64,000 nt of DNA from Bacillota bacterium (GCA_023387655.1 JAEWHR010000019.1:15776-79775); one strand, 5' to 3'. Shown: positions 52,655 to 61,580, numbered from the stretch's first letter. Numbers and translations are program-made. The notes: generated from the sequence alone by a model not told the origin.

Positions 52655-54604
52655 CTATTCCAAATATAAAATCAAGTCGCTGTTCAACTCGATCATATCC
52701 CCTTCTAGAGGAAATTGTTCTTTCACAATTTCACCCTCTCCAAGGTAAGTAACCTCATCAAAAGAATATTCTTTCAATTTTTTCACTACGTCTGACTTTG
52801 TTAAACCAACAAAGCTTGGCACTTCAAACTTACCGATATTATATTCTTCCAATTCTTTTTCATTATAAGCAGGTTCAATACCCATATAAGGTAAAATATT
52901 ATCAAAGACTTCTGCTACAACTGGGGCTGCGATGGTACCACCATAGTAAATTCCCTCTGGTTCATCAATCAGAACTACCGCCATTACCTGTGGATTGTTC
53001 GCAGGTGCAAATCCTATAAAGGAGGATATATATTTTCCTGATCTTCTTGGCAGTTTTTCCGATGTTGCTGTTTTACCACCAATACGAAAGCCAGGTATAT
53101 ATGCTCTTTTACCTGTACCGTCCGATACAACAGATTCTAGTAACATCTTCATAGTCTCCGAAGTTTCTTTTGATATTACATTTTCTGTTGTCTTGTACGT
53201 GAGTTCTTTAATTACAGTGCCTTCTGCATTCTGAATACTAACACCAAAGTGTGGAGTTATTAATGTTCCTCCATTAACAATTGCACTTGCTGAGGTAAGT
53301 AGTTGTAATGGTGTAATTTGAAAAGACTGACCAAATGACATAGTTGCCAATTCCACCGCACCTACATTATCAAGCTTATGTTTGATTGAATTTGCTTCCC
53401 CTGGTAAGTCAACACCAGTTTTACTAGAGAGCCCAAGACGATCAAAGTATTCATAAAACTTCGTAGCGCCAACTCTGGCACCAATATCTATAAATACTGG
53501 ATTACAAGAATTCTTAATTCCCTGTATAAAATCCTCACTTCCATGTCCGCCCACCTTATGACAGCGGATTTTTCTATCTTCTACAACCTTAAATCCTGGA
53601 CAAAAGAAACGGTCCGTTAATTTAACAACCCCCTCTTCAAGTGCTGCAGTCGCTGTAACTATTTTAAAGGTAGAACCTGGCTCATACGTATCACTAATAC
53701 ATGCATTTCTCCACATGTTATTGAGTAGATTCATCTTCTCTGTACTACTAAGCGTCACTCCTTCGTATTTTAGTTTTAATTCCTCATCAAAACTATATGG
53801 ATTATTTAAATCAAACTCTGGTACATTAACCATTGCATAGATTTCGCCATTTTGCGGATTTAACACGATTAATCTAACATTATTCGCGCCCTTTGCCTCC
53901 ATAACTTTTAGAGCGGCTTGTTCCGCATATTTTTGTATATTTACATCTAAACTCAAATTAAGGCTATTGCCAGGTATCGGTTCAATACGATTTTCAGCAG
54001 CATCGTCAATCTCGATACCATGTGCTGTTGTAAGAGTGAGAATCGTTCCATTTACACCTTGCAGATAAGAATCATATTCTACCTCAAGGCCGATAATTCC
54101 TTGATTGTCACTGCCTGTAAATCCGATTACCTTAGAGGCTAAAGAGCCATAAGGATAAAACCGTTTGTAATCTTCATCCACCATAACACCATCAAGAGAC
54201 AGATTACGTATGTAGTCGGCTGTTTCTTTATCAACATTCGACTTGATTCGTTCTATCGAGGAATACTTCTCAACCCTCTTACGAACCGTTTCTTCCGTTA
54301 GATTCAGTGCATCGGATAAAGCCTTGATTACACCTTCTGGATCCTTAATCTGATTATGAATAACGGAAATGGTGCTTACTGGCTTATTCGCTGCAATGAC
54401 AACACCATTTCTGTCATACATTATTCCTCTCTCAGCTTTAATGCTTCTTTCTCTTTCGTGTAACTGTTGTGCTTTGACAGCATAACTCTCTGACGCTGCT
54501 ACCATAAGATAAAATAATCTTCCACACAGATAACAAGCGACAAAGAAGATAACGGTAACAACAATTGTTATATTTTTTCGGTTATATGATTTATACCGGT
54601 GCAT
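52655..54604 (-). CDS. SpoVD-like class B penicillin-binding protein with PASTA domain
   Basis: A 649-residue bitopic transpeptidase: an N-terminal membrane helix (about residues 12-34), the PBP dimerisation domain, the transpeptidase domain and one C-terminal PASTA domain (about residues 590-649, KFEVPSFVGLTKSDVVKKLK). Active-site motifs are SxxK in EPGSTFK and SxN in KNSCNP. The third motif reads GGKTATSEK (K511-T512-A513) instead of the usual KTG, a conservative but notable change. The PASTA domain and its position next to the FtsI-like gene suggest SpoVD, which makes spore cortex peptidoglycan with SpoVE. It begins 68 bp after the FtsI-like gene's stop. Confidence 0.88.
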   Translation of the reverse strand: MHRYKSYNRKNITIVVTVIFFVACYLCGRLFYLMVAASESYAVKAQQLHERERSIKAERGIMYDRNGVVIAANKPVSTISVIHNQIKDPEGVIKALSDALNLTEETVRKRVEKYSSIERIKSNVDKETADYIRNLSLDGVMVDEDYKRFYPYGSLASKVIGFTGSDNQGIIGLEVEYDSYLQGVNGTILTLTTAHGIEIDDAAENRIEPIPGNSLNLSLDVNIQKYAEQAALKVMEAKGANNVRLIVLNPQNGEIYAMVNVPEFDLNNPYSFDEELKLKYEGVTLSSTEKMNLLNNMWRNACISDTYEPGSTFKIVTATAALEEGVVKLTDRFFCPGFKVVEDRKIRCHKVGGHGSEDFIQGIKNSCNPVFIDIGARVGATKFYEYFDRLGLSSKTGVDLPGEANSIKHKLDNVGAVELATMSFGQSFQITPLQLLTSASAIVNGGTLITPHFGVSIQNAEGTVIKELTYKTTENVISKETSETMKMLLESVVSDGTGKRAYIPGFRIGGKTATSEKLPRRSGKYISSFIGFAPANNPQVMAVVLIDEPEGIYYGGTIAAPVVAEVFDNILPYMGIEPAYNEKELEEYNIGKFEVPSFVGLTKSDVVKKLKEYSFDEVTYLGEGEIVKEQFPLEGDMIELNSDLILYLE

Positions 54605-54672
54605 ACGACTCCAAAAGATTATAATTCAATTCTATTTTATTATTGTATGCTCGTTGTTATGATTGGTTTTAA

Positions 54673-56664
54673 TTAATTTCCACCTTGTGTTGCTTGATAT
54701 TTATCAGTTAAATCATCTGGAATGGCATCCGCCTGAGAATCATCAAAACCAGCAAAATCTTCTTCGCCATTTTCCTGATTGCCTTGTTCTTCTTGTCCCT
54801 CTTCTCCTGTTTGTCCTTCTTCCTTTGAAGAATCTTTTTCTGGAACCACCGGAAGCTCCACTTTATAATCAATCTCGCCTTCTGGATATACTTCAAGGAA
54901 CGGTAAGATATCCTTCAGGATTTGACTTGTGAGTGTTGTAGCTACTGTACTACTTGCTTTCTTTGTCTCATCATGAACTTCATCGATAACTACATAGATC
55001 ACAACTTGTGGATCATCAGTTGGTACACAACCAATAAAAGAAACCACATATTTTTTCGCAGAACGAGGGAATTTCTGTGCGGTTCCTGTCTTACCACCTA
55101 CCAGATACCCCTCAACTTGTGCCGGTTTTGCAGTACCTTCTTGTACTGTTAAATAAAGAGCTTCACGTAAAAATTCAGAAGTTTCAGCAGAAACTGTTTC
55201 ATTGATTGGGTATGGTTCCTTCTCTTCAACCGTAGTACCTTGATCTGTTACAATTTCTTTCACTACATGAGGTTGATAATAGTGTCCCCCATTAATTACA
55301 GAAGAGAATGCTCCTACCATCTGAATCATGGTAACATTGAAGGTCTGTCCAAAACTACTAGTTGCTAACTCTGTTTCACGTAACTTATCTGCTGCTAATA
55401 AGATACCTTCTGCTTCTCCCGGAAGATCTATCCCTGTTTTTTTACCGAAGAAGAAATGATCTTGATAAGTACGAAACAAGGAAGCACCCATCGACTCACC
55501 GATTGCCATCATGGATGGATTACATGATTTCATTAATGACTGAGCTAAGGTCACCTTACCATGTCTTCCATTACACTTTATATTCCAACCACCAACTCGT
55601 AATACACCGTTACACTGAAACGTTGTCTCTGGTGTAACCAAATGTTCATCCAAAGCAGCCGCTACAGTAAATGGCTTAAACGTGGATCCTGGTTCGTAAG
55701 TATCACTAATACTAAAATTACGCCACATTGCATTTAGCGCTTTTTCTTTATCCTTCTCATCCATAGAGGCAATCTCTACTTCATCATAATACTTAGATAA
55801 ATCATAAGGGTTATTTAAATCAAATCCAAGATTATTTGCCATTGCATAAATTTCACCATTATTAGGATTCGCTACAATGACACCTACATTATTTGCTCCG
55901 ATTTCTTCTTGAAATTTTGCAATATGCTCCTCTACAAGCCGCTGTATATTTATATCAATAGTAGAAATGACAGTATTACCATTGATCGCTTCTTTTCTTG
56001 TTCTTGTAAGATTTAGTTCAGAGTCATAGAATCCATATACTCTACCATTAGTACCATTTAAACTACTGTTGTAATATTCTTCAATTCCCCAAGTACCAAC
56101 ATCTCCTGAACTGGTGTAACCAATTACATGAGAAGCCAAGCTTCCATATGGATAGTTTCGTTTGTATTCTTCTTCAAACCATACACCCTTAATCTTCTTA
56201 TTTTCTTTTTGTAATTTCTCAAATTGATCCACTACATCAATCGTCACTTGTTTTAATAAACGATGATATGAACTTGTTGATTTTTCATGAATTAACGATG
56301 TTACTTCTGCAGAATCTACTCCAAACACGCTATTAAGAGCTTCTACAGTTGGTTTTAAATATTCCTCATCTGTTAAGATAATTTTCGGTTCGATGATAAC
56401 GTTATATACTTTATCACTGGAGGCTAAAACAACACCATTACGGTCTAAAATACTTCCCCTTTGATAAGGAATAGTGGAGCTTAAGAAGGTTTGTTGAGAA
56501 AGTACTCTTTTTTCATACCGTTCTTTATCCTTATTATTAAGAAATACTAAACGTGCGATTATAGCAATCATCGCACAAAGGATAACAAAAAAAACAAACA
56601 ATAGTTTTGATTGCATATAGCCTTTGAATTTTTTTACCTTTACTTTTTCTCTCTTTCTTGCCAT
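54673..56664 (-). CDS. FtsI/PbpB-like class B penicillin-binding protein
   Basis: A 663-residue division transpeptidase. It has an N-terminal membrane helix (about residues 19-42), a dimerisation domain starting QRGSILDRNGVVLA, and a transpeptidase domain with SxxK in EPGSTFK, SxN in KSCNPSMM and a regular KTG in GGKTGTAQKF. There is no PASTA domain; instead the last ~60 residues form a low-complexity acidic tail rich in Glu, Gln and Gly (GQTGEEGQEEQGNQENGEED). It cross-links septal peptidoglycan with FtsW. It is separated from ftsL by a terminator-like hairpin. Confidence 0.9.
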   Translation of the reverse strand: MARKREKVKVKKFKGYMQSKLLFVFFVILCAMIAIIARLVFLNNKDKERYEKRVLSQQTFLSSTIPYQRGSILDRNGVVLASSDKVYNVIIEPKIILTDEEYLKPTVEALNSVFGVDSAEVTSLIHEKSTSSYHRLLKQVTIDVVDQFEKLQKENKKIKGVWFEEEYKRNYPYGSLASHVIGYTSSGDVGTWGIEEYYNSSLNGTNGRVYGFYDSELNLTRTRKEAINGNTVISTIDINIQRLVEEHIAKFQEEIGANNVGVIVANPNNGEIYAMANNLGFDLNNPYDLSKYYDEVEIASMDEKDKEKALNAMWRNFSISDTYEPGSTFKPFTVAAALDEHLVTPETTFQCNGVLRVGGWNIKCNGRHGKVTLAQSLMKSCNPSMMAIGESMGASLFRTYQDHFFFGKKTGIDLPGEAEGILLAADKLRETELATSSFGQTFNVTMIQMVGAFSSVINGGHYYQPHVVKEIVTDQGTTVEEKEPYPINETVSAETSEFLREALYLTVQEGTAKPAQVEGYLVGGKTGTAQKFPRSAKKYVVSFIGCVPTDDPQVVIYVVIDEVHDETKKASSTVATTLTSQILKDILPFLEVYPEGEIDYKVELPVVPEKDSSKEEGQTGEEGQEEQGNQENGEEDFAGFDDSQADAIPDDLTDKYQATQGGN

Positions 56665-56810
56665 TTTTACCTCAATTCTTTTGCATTCTTCCTTTTATCA
56701 TGTGTCTCGTATCATTTCAATTCGCTCTTATTAAAACATGACTATCATGATATTAGTACGAACTTTCTATTACGTCAACAAGCCATATGGACTAGATAGA
56801 CATTTAAAAA

Positions 56811-56880
56811 AGCAAGCAGTACGCCATCCGCTTTGATGATTTAGTCAAATGCGTGTTGTCGGTTCCCACTTGCTCGCTCT
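56811..56880 (-). terminator. Terminator-like structured element between ftsL and the PBP gene
   Basis: Minus-strand reading: GCAAG ... CTTGC outer stem, an inner CGC-TTTGA / TCAAA-GCG stem and a run of TTTTTT right after. It begins 7 bp after the ftsL stop. It would cut the dcw transcript after ftsL or act as an attenuator. Confidence 0.65.
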
Positions 56881-56886
56881 CTATCT

Positions 56887-57435
56887 TTATGGCACGATAC
56901 GGTCTAAAATTGATTCCGTCTCTGCATCCGGTATATCCTTATATTGTCTTACGTAACCCGTTTCACTATCTTTATACTGAATAATTTCGTTATGATTCGG
57001 ATGCACCATACCAAGTTCTGAAACCGCAATACGATATACTTCTTCTAAGTCTACCTCTGGTCTTATACTTGCTTCTACTGCATCATTCTTATCTTGAAGT
57101 TTTGTTAATTGATTGGTCAATGCAATAATTTGCTTATCTAGTTGCATGTCCTTCGATTGTGCATCTAAATAGCTAAAGCAAGCATACAATGTTGCTACAA
57201 TAGCTAAAGTCAAAAAGGTCATCGAAATAAAATCAATTCCACGAGATACTCTAGGTTTTCTCTGTGGTTGATTCTTCGGTTGTCTATCTGGTGTCCTTTG
57301 CGGTGCCCTAGGTTCCCTTCTTAACGGTTCCTCATAACGATTATAATCACGTTCTGGTGCTACCGATAATTTGCGTGCAGTACTTCCTGATACATAGGAG
57401 GTTTGATTATAATATTGCCTTTTTTTCGCGTCCAT
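56887..57435 (-). CDS. ftsL: FtsL-like cell division protein
   Basis: A 182-residue protein. A long, basic, Arg/Pro-rich cytoplasmic region (about residues 1-66, PLRREPRAPQRTPDRQPKNQ) is followed by one membrane helix (FISMTFLTLAIVATLYACFS), an extracellular coiled coil (about residues 90-125, LDKQIIALTNQLTKLQDK) and a short tail. The position between rsmH and ftsI and the topology identify it as FtsL, whose sequence is poorly conserved. The N-terminal region is longer than in Bacillus FtsL (about 117 residues in all). A 7-bp perfect hairpin TGCGCAA-GCT-TTGCGCA lies between rsmH and this gene (57472-57488). Confidence 0.82.
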   Translation of the reverse strand: MDAKKRQYYNQTSYVSGSTARKLSVAPERDYNRYEEPLRREPRAPQRTPDRQPKNQPQRKPRVSRGIDFISMTFLTLAIVATLYACFSYLDAQSKDMQLDKQIIALTNQLTKLQDKNDAVEASIRPEVDLEEVYRIAVSELGMVHPNHNEIIQYKDSETGYVRQYKDIPDAETESILDRIVP

Positions 57436-57543
57436 GCTGACTCCTCACTTTCATCATTTTTCCTCCATTGCTGCGCAAGCTTTGCGCATATTTAAAAATT
57501 AATAATTTTCCTAGCAAATTCTTCATCAACTTTCTTTCGCAAC

Positions 57544-58506
57544 TTATCGGTTCTGGTCATGTTTTTCAAATACCCTAAGCTTAGCGCTTTTTGATCTTTT
57601 GTTTAGTTCCAATTCCTGTTCGCTTGGTATTATTGGTTTCTTCGTAACATGAATTCCTTTTGGTTTTTTATTGCATACACAAACCGGAAAGTTTGATGGA
57701 CAAATACAAGGATTCTCATTCTTACGAAATGCTGCTTTCACAATTCTATCCTCTAAGGAATGAAATGTAATAATGCTCAATCTACCATTCTCATGAAGCA
57801 AATCAATCATATCCTCTAAGGTATTCGTTAATACCTCAAGTTCATGGTTTAGCTCAATTCTGATTGCTTGAAATGTTTTTTTTGCTGGGTGTCCAGTATT
57901 CATTCGGATCTTCATCGGTATCGCAGCTTTGATAGCTTCTGTCAATTCATCCGTTGTTTCGATTGGCTTCTCACTTCTCATTCGCACAATATGCTTTGCA
58001 ATGTTTTTTGCAAATTTATCTTCACCATAATCTCTAATGATTCGGTAAAGCTCTTGCTCACTATATTCATTTACAATATCTCTAGCAGTTAGTGAATTGC
58101 GGTTATCCATTCTCATGTCAAGTGGTGCATTCTCTTTATATGAAAATCCACGCTCCGGAGTATCAAGTTGATAAGAAGAAACTCCAAGGTCAAGTAATAT
58201 ACCATCGACCTTATCAATTCCTAAATCTTTAAGTACCTGTTTCATATTACAATAGTTACTACGAACAATTGTAACTTGATCAGAAAATTCAGAAAGTCTC
58301 TTACTTGCTGCCGCAATAGCATCTTCATCTTGATCGATTCCAATATATCTTCCTTTTGAGGAAAGTCGTTTTAATACTTCATAAGCATGTCCACCGCCAC
58401 CTAATGTACCATCCACATAAATACCATCCGGCTTTATGTTAAGACTATCTATGGTTTCTTCTAATAAAACGGAAATATGCTTAAATTCTTTTTCTTCTAA
58501 ACTCAT
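57544..58506 (-). CDS. rsmH: 16S rRNA (cytosine(1402)-N(4))-methyltransferase
   Basis: A 320-residue RsmH (MraW). It opens with HISVLLEETIDSLNIKPDGIYVDGTLGGGGHA, the SAM-binding region. DGILLDLGVSSYQLDTPERGFSY and FHSLEDRIVKAAFR are further family motifs. It methylates C1402 of 16S rRNA. It is encoded 15 bp after mraZ and begins the conserved mraZ-rsmH-ftsL order. The start ATG follows GGGAGTAAGAC. Confidence 0.96.
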   Translation of the reverse strand: MSLEEKEFKHISVLLEETIDSLNIKPDGIYVDGTLGGGGHAYEVLKRLSSKGRYIGIDQDEDAIAAASKRLSEFSDQVTIVRSNYCNMKQVLKDLGIDKVDGILLDLGVSSYQLDTPERGFSYKENAPLDMRMDNRNSLTARDIVNEYSEQELYRIIRDYGEDKFAKNIAKHIVRMRSEKPIETTDELTEAIKAAIPMKIRMNTGHPAKKTFQAIRIELNHELEVLTNTLEDMIDLLHENGRLSIITFHSLEDRIVKAAFRKNENPCICPSNFPVCVCNKKPKGIHVTKKPIIPSEQELELNKRSKSAKLRVFEKHDQNR

Positions 58507-58521
58507 GTCTTACTCCCATTC

Positions 58522-58947
58522 CTAAAAGCTCAAGCCAAACTCGGACATATGATCTGCAATCTCATCCATATTGTCATAGCTGTTGCTTTCCCAACGTTCT
58601 TTGCTCCAGATTTCGATTTTGCTTAAAACACCTACAAACACGATATCTTTATCGAGTCCAGCATGCTGTCTTAAGTTACTCGGTATTAATATTCTACCCT
58701 GTTTGTCCACTTCACAATCAGCTGCGCCTGCCATAAAGTAACGTTGTAACTGTCTGGCTTCCTTATTTCCAGGAAGATTCTTAAGTTGTTCTACAAAGTT
58801 TTGCCACTCATCGCTTGGATACACAAATAAACACCCATCCAAACCTACGGTAACAACAAAATGTTCCCCGAGGGAATCCCTAAATTTGGAAGGCACGATG
58901 ATTCTGCCCTTGGCATCAATTGTATGATTATATTCTCCCATGAACAT
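58522..58947 (-). CDS. mraZ: Transcriptional regulator MraZ
   Basis: A 141-residue protein with two SpoVT/AbrB-like half-domains, each with the DxKGR-type motif: TIDAKGRIIVPSKFRD and EVDKQGRILIPSNLRQ. MraZ forms ring-shaped oligomers that bind tandem short repeats in the dcw promoter and repress (or in some bacteria activate) the operon. Exactly such repeats precede this gene. The start is the ATG 6 bases after GGTAGGTG; an upstream in-frame GTG-ATG pair is less suited. Confidence 0.96.
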   Translation of the reverse strand: MFMGEYNHTIDAKGRIIVPSKFRDSLGEHFVVTVGLDGCLFVYPSDEWQNFVEQLKNLPGNKEARQLQRYFMAGAADCEVDKQGRILIPSNLRQHAGLDKDIVFVGVLSKIEIWSKERWESNSYDNMDEIADHMSEFGLSF

Positions 58948-58970
58948 GCTCATCACCTACCATTTTCGCT

Positions 58971-59015
58971 CCACTCTGTACCACTTTTAACTACTTTTCA
59001 CCACTTTCCACCACT
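58971..59015 (-). promoter_or_regulatory. MraZ operator: five AGTGG boxes at exact 10-bp spacing
   Basis: On the minus strand AGTGG recurs at 59011-59015, 59001-59005, 58991-58995 (as AGTAG), 58981-58985 and 58971-58975, each followed by five variable bases. An extra AGTGG lies in the promoter spacer at 59033-59037. Known MraZ sites are tandem TGGG/GTGG-type boxes with 10-bp periodicity. The array lies between the promoter and the mraZ start. Confidence 0.85.
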
Positions 59016-59024
59016 CATGATTAC

Positions 59025-59053
59025 ATTCTACCCCACTTTTTAGAAAAAATCAA
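59025..59053 (-). promoter_or_regulatory. dcw (mraZ) promoter
   Basis: Minus strand: -35 TTGATT (59048-59053), 17-bp spacer, -10 TAGAAT (59025-59030). Transcription would start near 59018, at the edge of the MraZ boxes. Confidence 0.75.
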
Positions 59054-59070
59054 GCATAAATTAGAAAAAT

Positions 59071-59113
59071 AAAGTGGCGGAAACACCTTATTTTTCAGTG
59101 TTTCCGCCACTTT
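59071..59113 (-). terminator. Terminator between lgt and mraZ
   Basis: AAAGTGGCGGAAACAC / GTGTTTCCGCCACTTT, a 16-bp perfect stem with an 11-base loop, followed on the minus strand by TATTTTTC. It lies about 260 bp past lgt and 18 bp before the dcw -35 box; the stretch 59114-59372 contains nothing recognisable. The stem ends contain AAAGTGG, the same word as the MraZ boxes. Confidence 0.9.
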
Positions 59114-59372
59114 TTTAGTTATACTATATGTTGATAAAATCGCATCGATTTTATCTTTTTTAAACTACATCTAGCCTTAATATTCGAACATAAGCTTACA
59201 CTTTTATTAAGAAAGTATAAATTCTTTCCTTTTTACTGGATAAAAAATCACATTTTTAAACTTGTGCGTAATATTTTAGGGTTATAAAAGTAAACTTCTC
59301 TTAATCTAACACCAAAATCATTGGATAATTATATACAAATTTGATATCAAATAAATATCAGTAAAAATGGAT

Positions 59373-60290
59373 TTATGATCTTTTTAAGCGTAACCTTCTT
59401 ATGATAAGAAACAATCCTGCTATTAAAACCAAAACTCCAGAAAGTATCTGGGACACTGCAAGTGGGGAACCCCATAAGAACAACTGATCGGTACGTAACC
59501 CTTCAATCCAAAAACGTCCAAGCCCATATCCTATCAAATATATCGTTACAAGTTCTCCATCAAACTTCTTATGTTTTGAATAGAATAAAAGAAATATTAA
59601 TAAACATAGATTCCAAAGGGATTCGTATAAAAACGTTGGATGAACCGAAATATATTCAGCACCATCAATCCACTTTGTATTTTCTCTAATTTCAATAATT
59701 CGATTTAATGCTTCTGGTTTGTCTGCATATTGGTTCGTTAGACTTTGCAACGACCTTGTATAATCTCCACCAACATGTTTTAAATTTAGTTGCATGGATA
59801 GCAAACCATCATAATACTTACCAAACGCTTCACGATTAAAGAAATTTCCCCATCGCCCAATGATTTGACCTACTAATAACCCAAAAATACTAGTATCAGC
59901 CAATAATCCAAAGTGTATCTTTTTTATTTTACAATATATAATTCCAGTTAGTGCACCGGCAATAACGCCACCGTAAATTGCTAATCCACCACTTCTGATA
60001 TCAAGGATACTCCATAAATTATCTTTATAATCAGACCAACTAAAGGCTACGTAATAAAGCCTTGCCCCAATGACAGATATGATAATTGCATATAGGGCAA
60101 AATCAAGGTAGGTTTCAGGATTTTGTCCAGTTCTCTTTGCTTGCCACTGCGCAAGCAAAACACCAAGTACCATACCAAGTGCAATTACAACCCCATAAAA
60201 AGCAATATCGATACCGAATACTTCAATACCTGTTCCAAGGTTATGAAATTCGATTCCTAATTTTTGAAATAGTATGTCTGATTTTTGCAA
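59373..60290 (-). CDS. lgt: Prolipoprotein diacylglyceryl transferase
   Basis: A 305-residue membrane enzyme with seven or so helices. The family motif GRWGNFFNREAFG, SGGLAIYGGVIAGALTG and HPTFLYESLWNL are present. It transfers diacylglycerol from phosphatidylglycerol to the lipobox cysteine of prolipoproteins, such as the two lipoproteins in this window. The start appears to be a TTG, preceded by AAAGTGGTGACG; the first in-frame ATG would remove a membrane helix. A hydrophilic insertion (about residues 165-210) in the middle is longer than in many homologues. Confidence 0.94.
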   Translation of the reverse strand: MQKSDILFQKLGIEFHNLGTGIEVFGIDIAFYGVVIALGMVLGVLLAQWQAKRTGQNPETYLDFALYAIIISVIGARLYYVAFSWSDYKDNLWSILDIRSGGLAIYGGVIAGALTGIIYCKIKKIHFGLLADTSIFGLLVGQIIGRWGNFFNREAFGKYYDGLLSMQLNLKHVGGDYTRSLQSLTNQYADKPEALNRIIEIRENTKWIDGAEYISVHPTFLYESLWNLCLLIFLLFYSKHKKFDGELVTIYLIGYGLGRFWIEGLRTDQLFLWGSPLAVSQILSGVLVLIAGLFLIIRRLRLKRS

Positions 60291-60308
60291 CGATCGTCAC
60301 CACTTTCC

Positions 60309-61406
60309 TTATACATTGAAACGGAATAATACCACATCTCCGTCCTGAACTACATACTCCTTGCCTTCGGAACGGACTAATCCTTTCTCCTTTGCTGCAT
60401 TATAACTGCCACATTCCACTAAGTTATCATAGCTTACAATCTCTGCACGAATAAATCCACGTTCAAAATCTGTATGGATTTTACCAGCTGCCTGAGGAGC
60501 CTTCATACCTTTTGTAATCGTCCATGCTCTCGTTTCTTTTGGACCTGCTGTAAGATAACTAATAAGTCCTAAGATATGATAACTTGCTCGAATTAGTTTC
60601 TCCAAACCAGACTCAGTTAATCCAAGTTCTTCTAAAAACATTTTCTTTTCATCATCATCAAGTTCAGCAATTTCTTGTTCAATCTGTGCACAGATAACAA
60701 AAACTTCTGAGTTTTCTTTTTTTGCAAACTCTCGTACCTGACCAACAAATGGATTATCTATTGCATCATTAGAAAGTTCATCATCTTTTACATTTGCTGC
60801 GTAGATAACTGGCTTATAAGTTAATAAATTATAGGAGGAGATCAATTCTAATTCTTCTTCATCCTCTGTCTCAAACCCTTTTGCTAGTTTTCCATCCTCA
60901 AGATATGCTTTTAATCTTGTTAATAATTCAGCTTCTTTTGCTAAGGCTTTATCATTTTTTGCACCTTTAACAACTTTACTGATTCTTCTCTCTAAAATCT
61001 CAATGTCAGAAAAGATCAATTCTAAATTAATCGTCTCGATATCACGTAATGGATCTACAGAACCATCTACATGGATAATATTACTATCTTCAAAGCAACG
61101 AACAACGTGTACAATAGCATCTACTTCACGAATATTAGATAAGAACTGATTACCAAGTCCCTCTCCTTTTGATGCACCCTTTACCAATCCTGCAATATCT
61201 ACAAACTCGATTGCAGCAGGTAAAATCTTTTCAGAATTATATATATCAGATAGTACTTTAAGACGTTCATCTGGAACTGGAACAATACCGATGTTCGGAT
61301 CTATCGTACAGAATGGATAGTTTGCAGACTCTGCTCCTGCTTTTGTTAAAGAATTAAATAATGTACTTTTTCCTACGTTTGGTAAACCAACAATACCAAG
61401 TTTCAT
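60309..61406 (-). CDS. ychF: Redox-regulated ATPase YchF (Obg-family)
   Basis: A 365-residue YchF/Ola1 P-loop protein. G1 is GLPNVGKST, G3 is DIAGLVKGASKGEGLGNQFL, a coiled-coil arm lies at about residues 130-200, and the C-terminal TGS-like domain opens at GPKETRAWTITKGMKAPQAA. The family binds ATP better than GTP and associates with ribosomes. The start is MKLGIVGLPN, the ATG behind AAAGGTATAGG. It lies 18 bp before lgt, suggesting co-transcription. Confidence 0.96.
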   Translation of the reverse strand: MKLGIVGLPNVGKSTLFNSLTKAGAESANYPFCTIDPNIGIVPVPDERLKVLSDIYNSEKILPAAIEFVDIAGLVKGASKGEGLGNQFLSNIREVDAIVHVVRCFEDSNIIHVDGSVDPLRDIETINLELIFSDIEILERRISKVVKGAKNDKALAKEAELLTRLKAYLEDGKLAKGFETEDEEELELISSYNLLTYKPVIYAANVKDDELSNDAIDNPFVGQVREFAKKENSEVFVICAQIEQEIAELDDDEKKMFLEELGLTESGLEKLIRASYHILGLISYLTAGPKETRAWTITKGMKAPQAAGKIHTDFERGFIRAEIVSYDNLVECGSYNAAKEKGLVRSEGKEYVVQDGDVVLFRFNV

Positions 61407-61478
61407 TTTATTACCTATACCTTTCATTCGTTTTTCTTGTGAAATTTATTCAATGATATGTTACCTTTAAACGAACAG

Positions 61479-61580
61479 AATTCTTTACTTAAAACCAATT
61501 AAGAATTCATTACTTAAAGCTCATTAAGAGTTTTGCTTAAACTTATTAAAATTTCTTTACTTTTAACTCATTAAGAATCT
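61479..61580. repeat. Degenerate tandem repeat, about 24-bp period, four copies
   Basis: Variants of TTCTTTACTTAAAACCAATTAAGAA follow one another between thiN and ychF; the last copy reaches the thiN stop codon, which is read from the right. The similarity between units is partial but the phase is constant. Confidence 0.6.
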
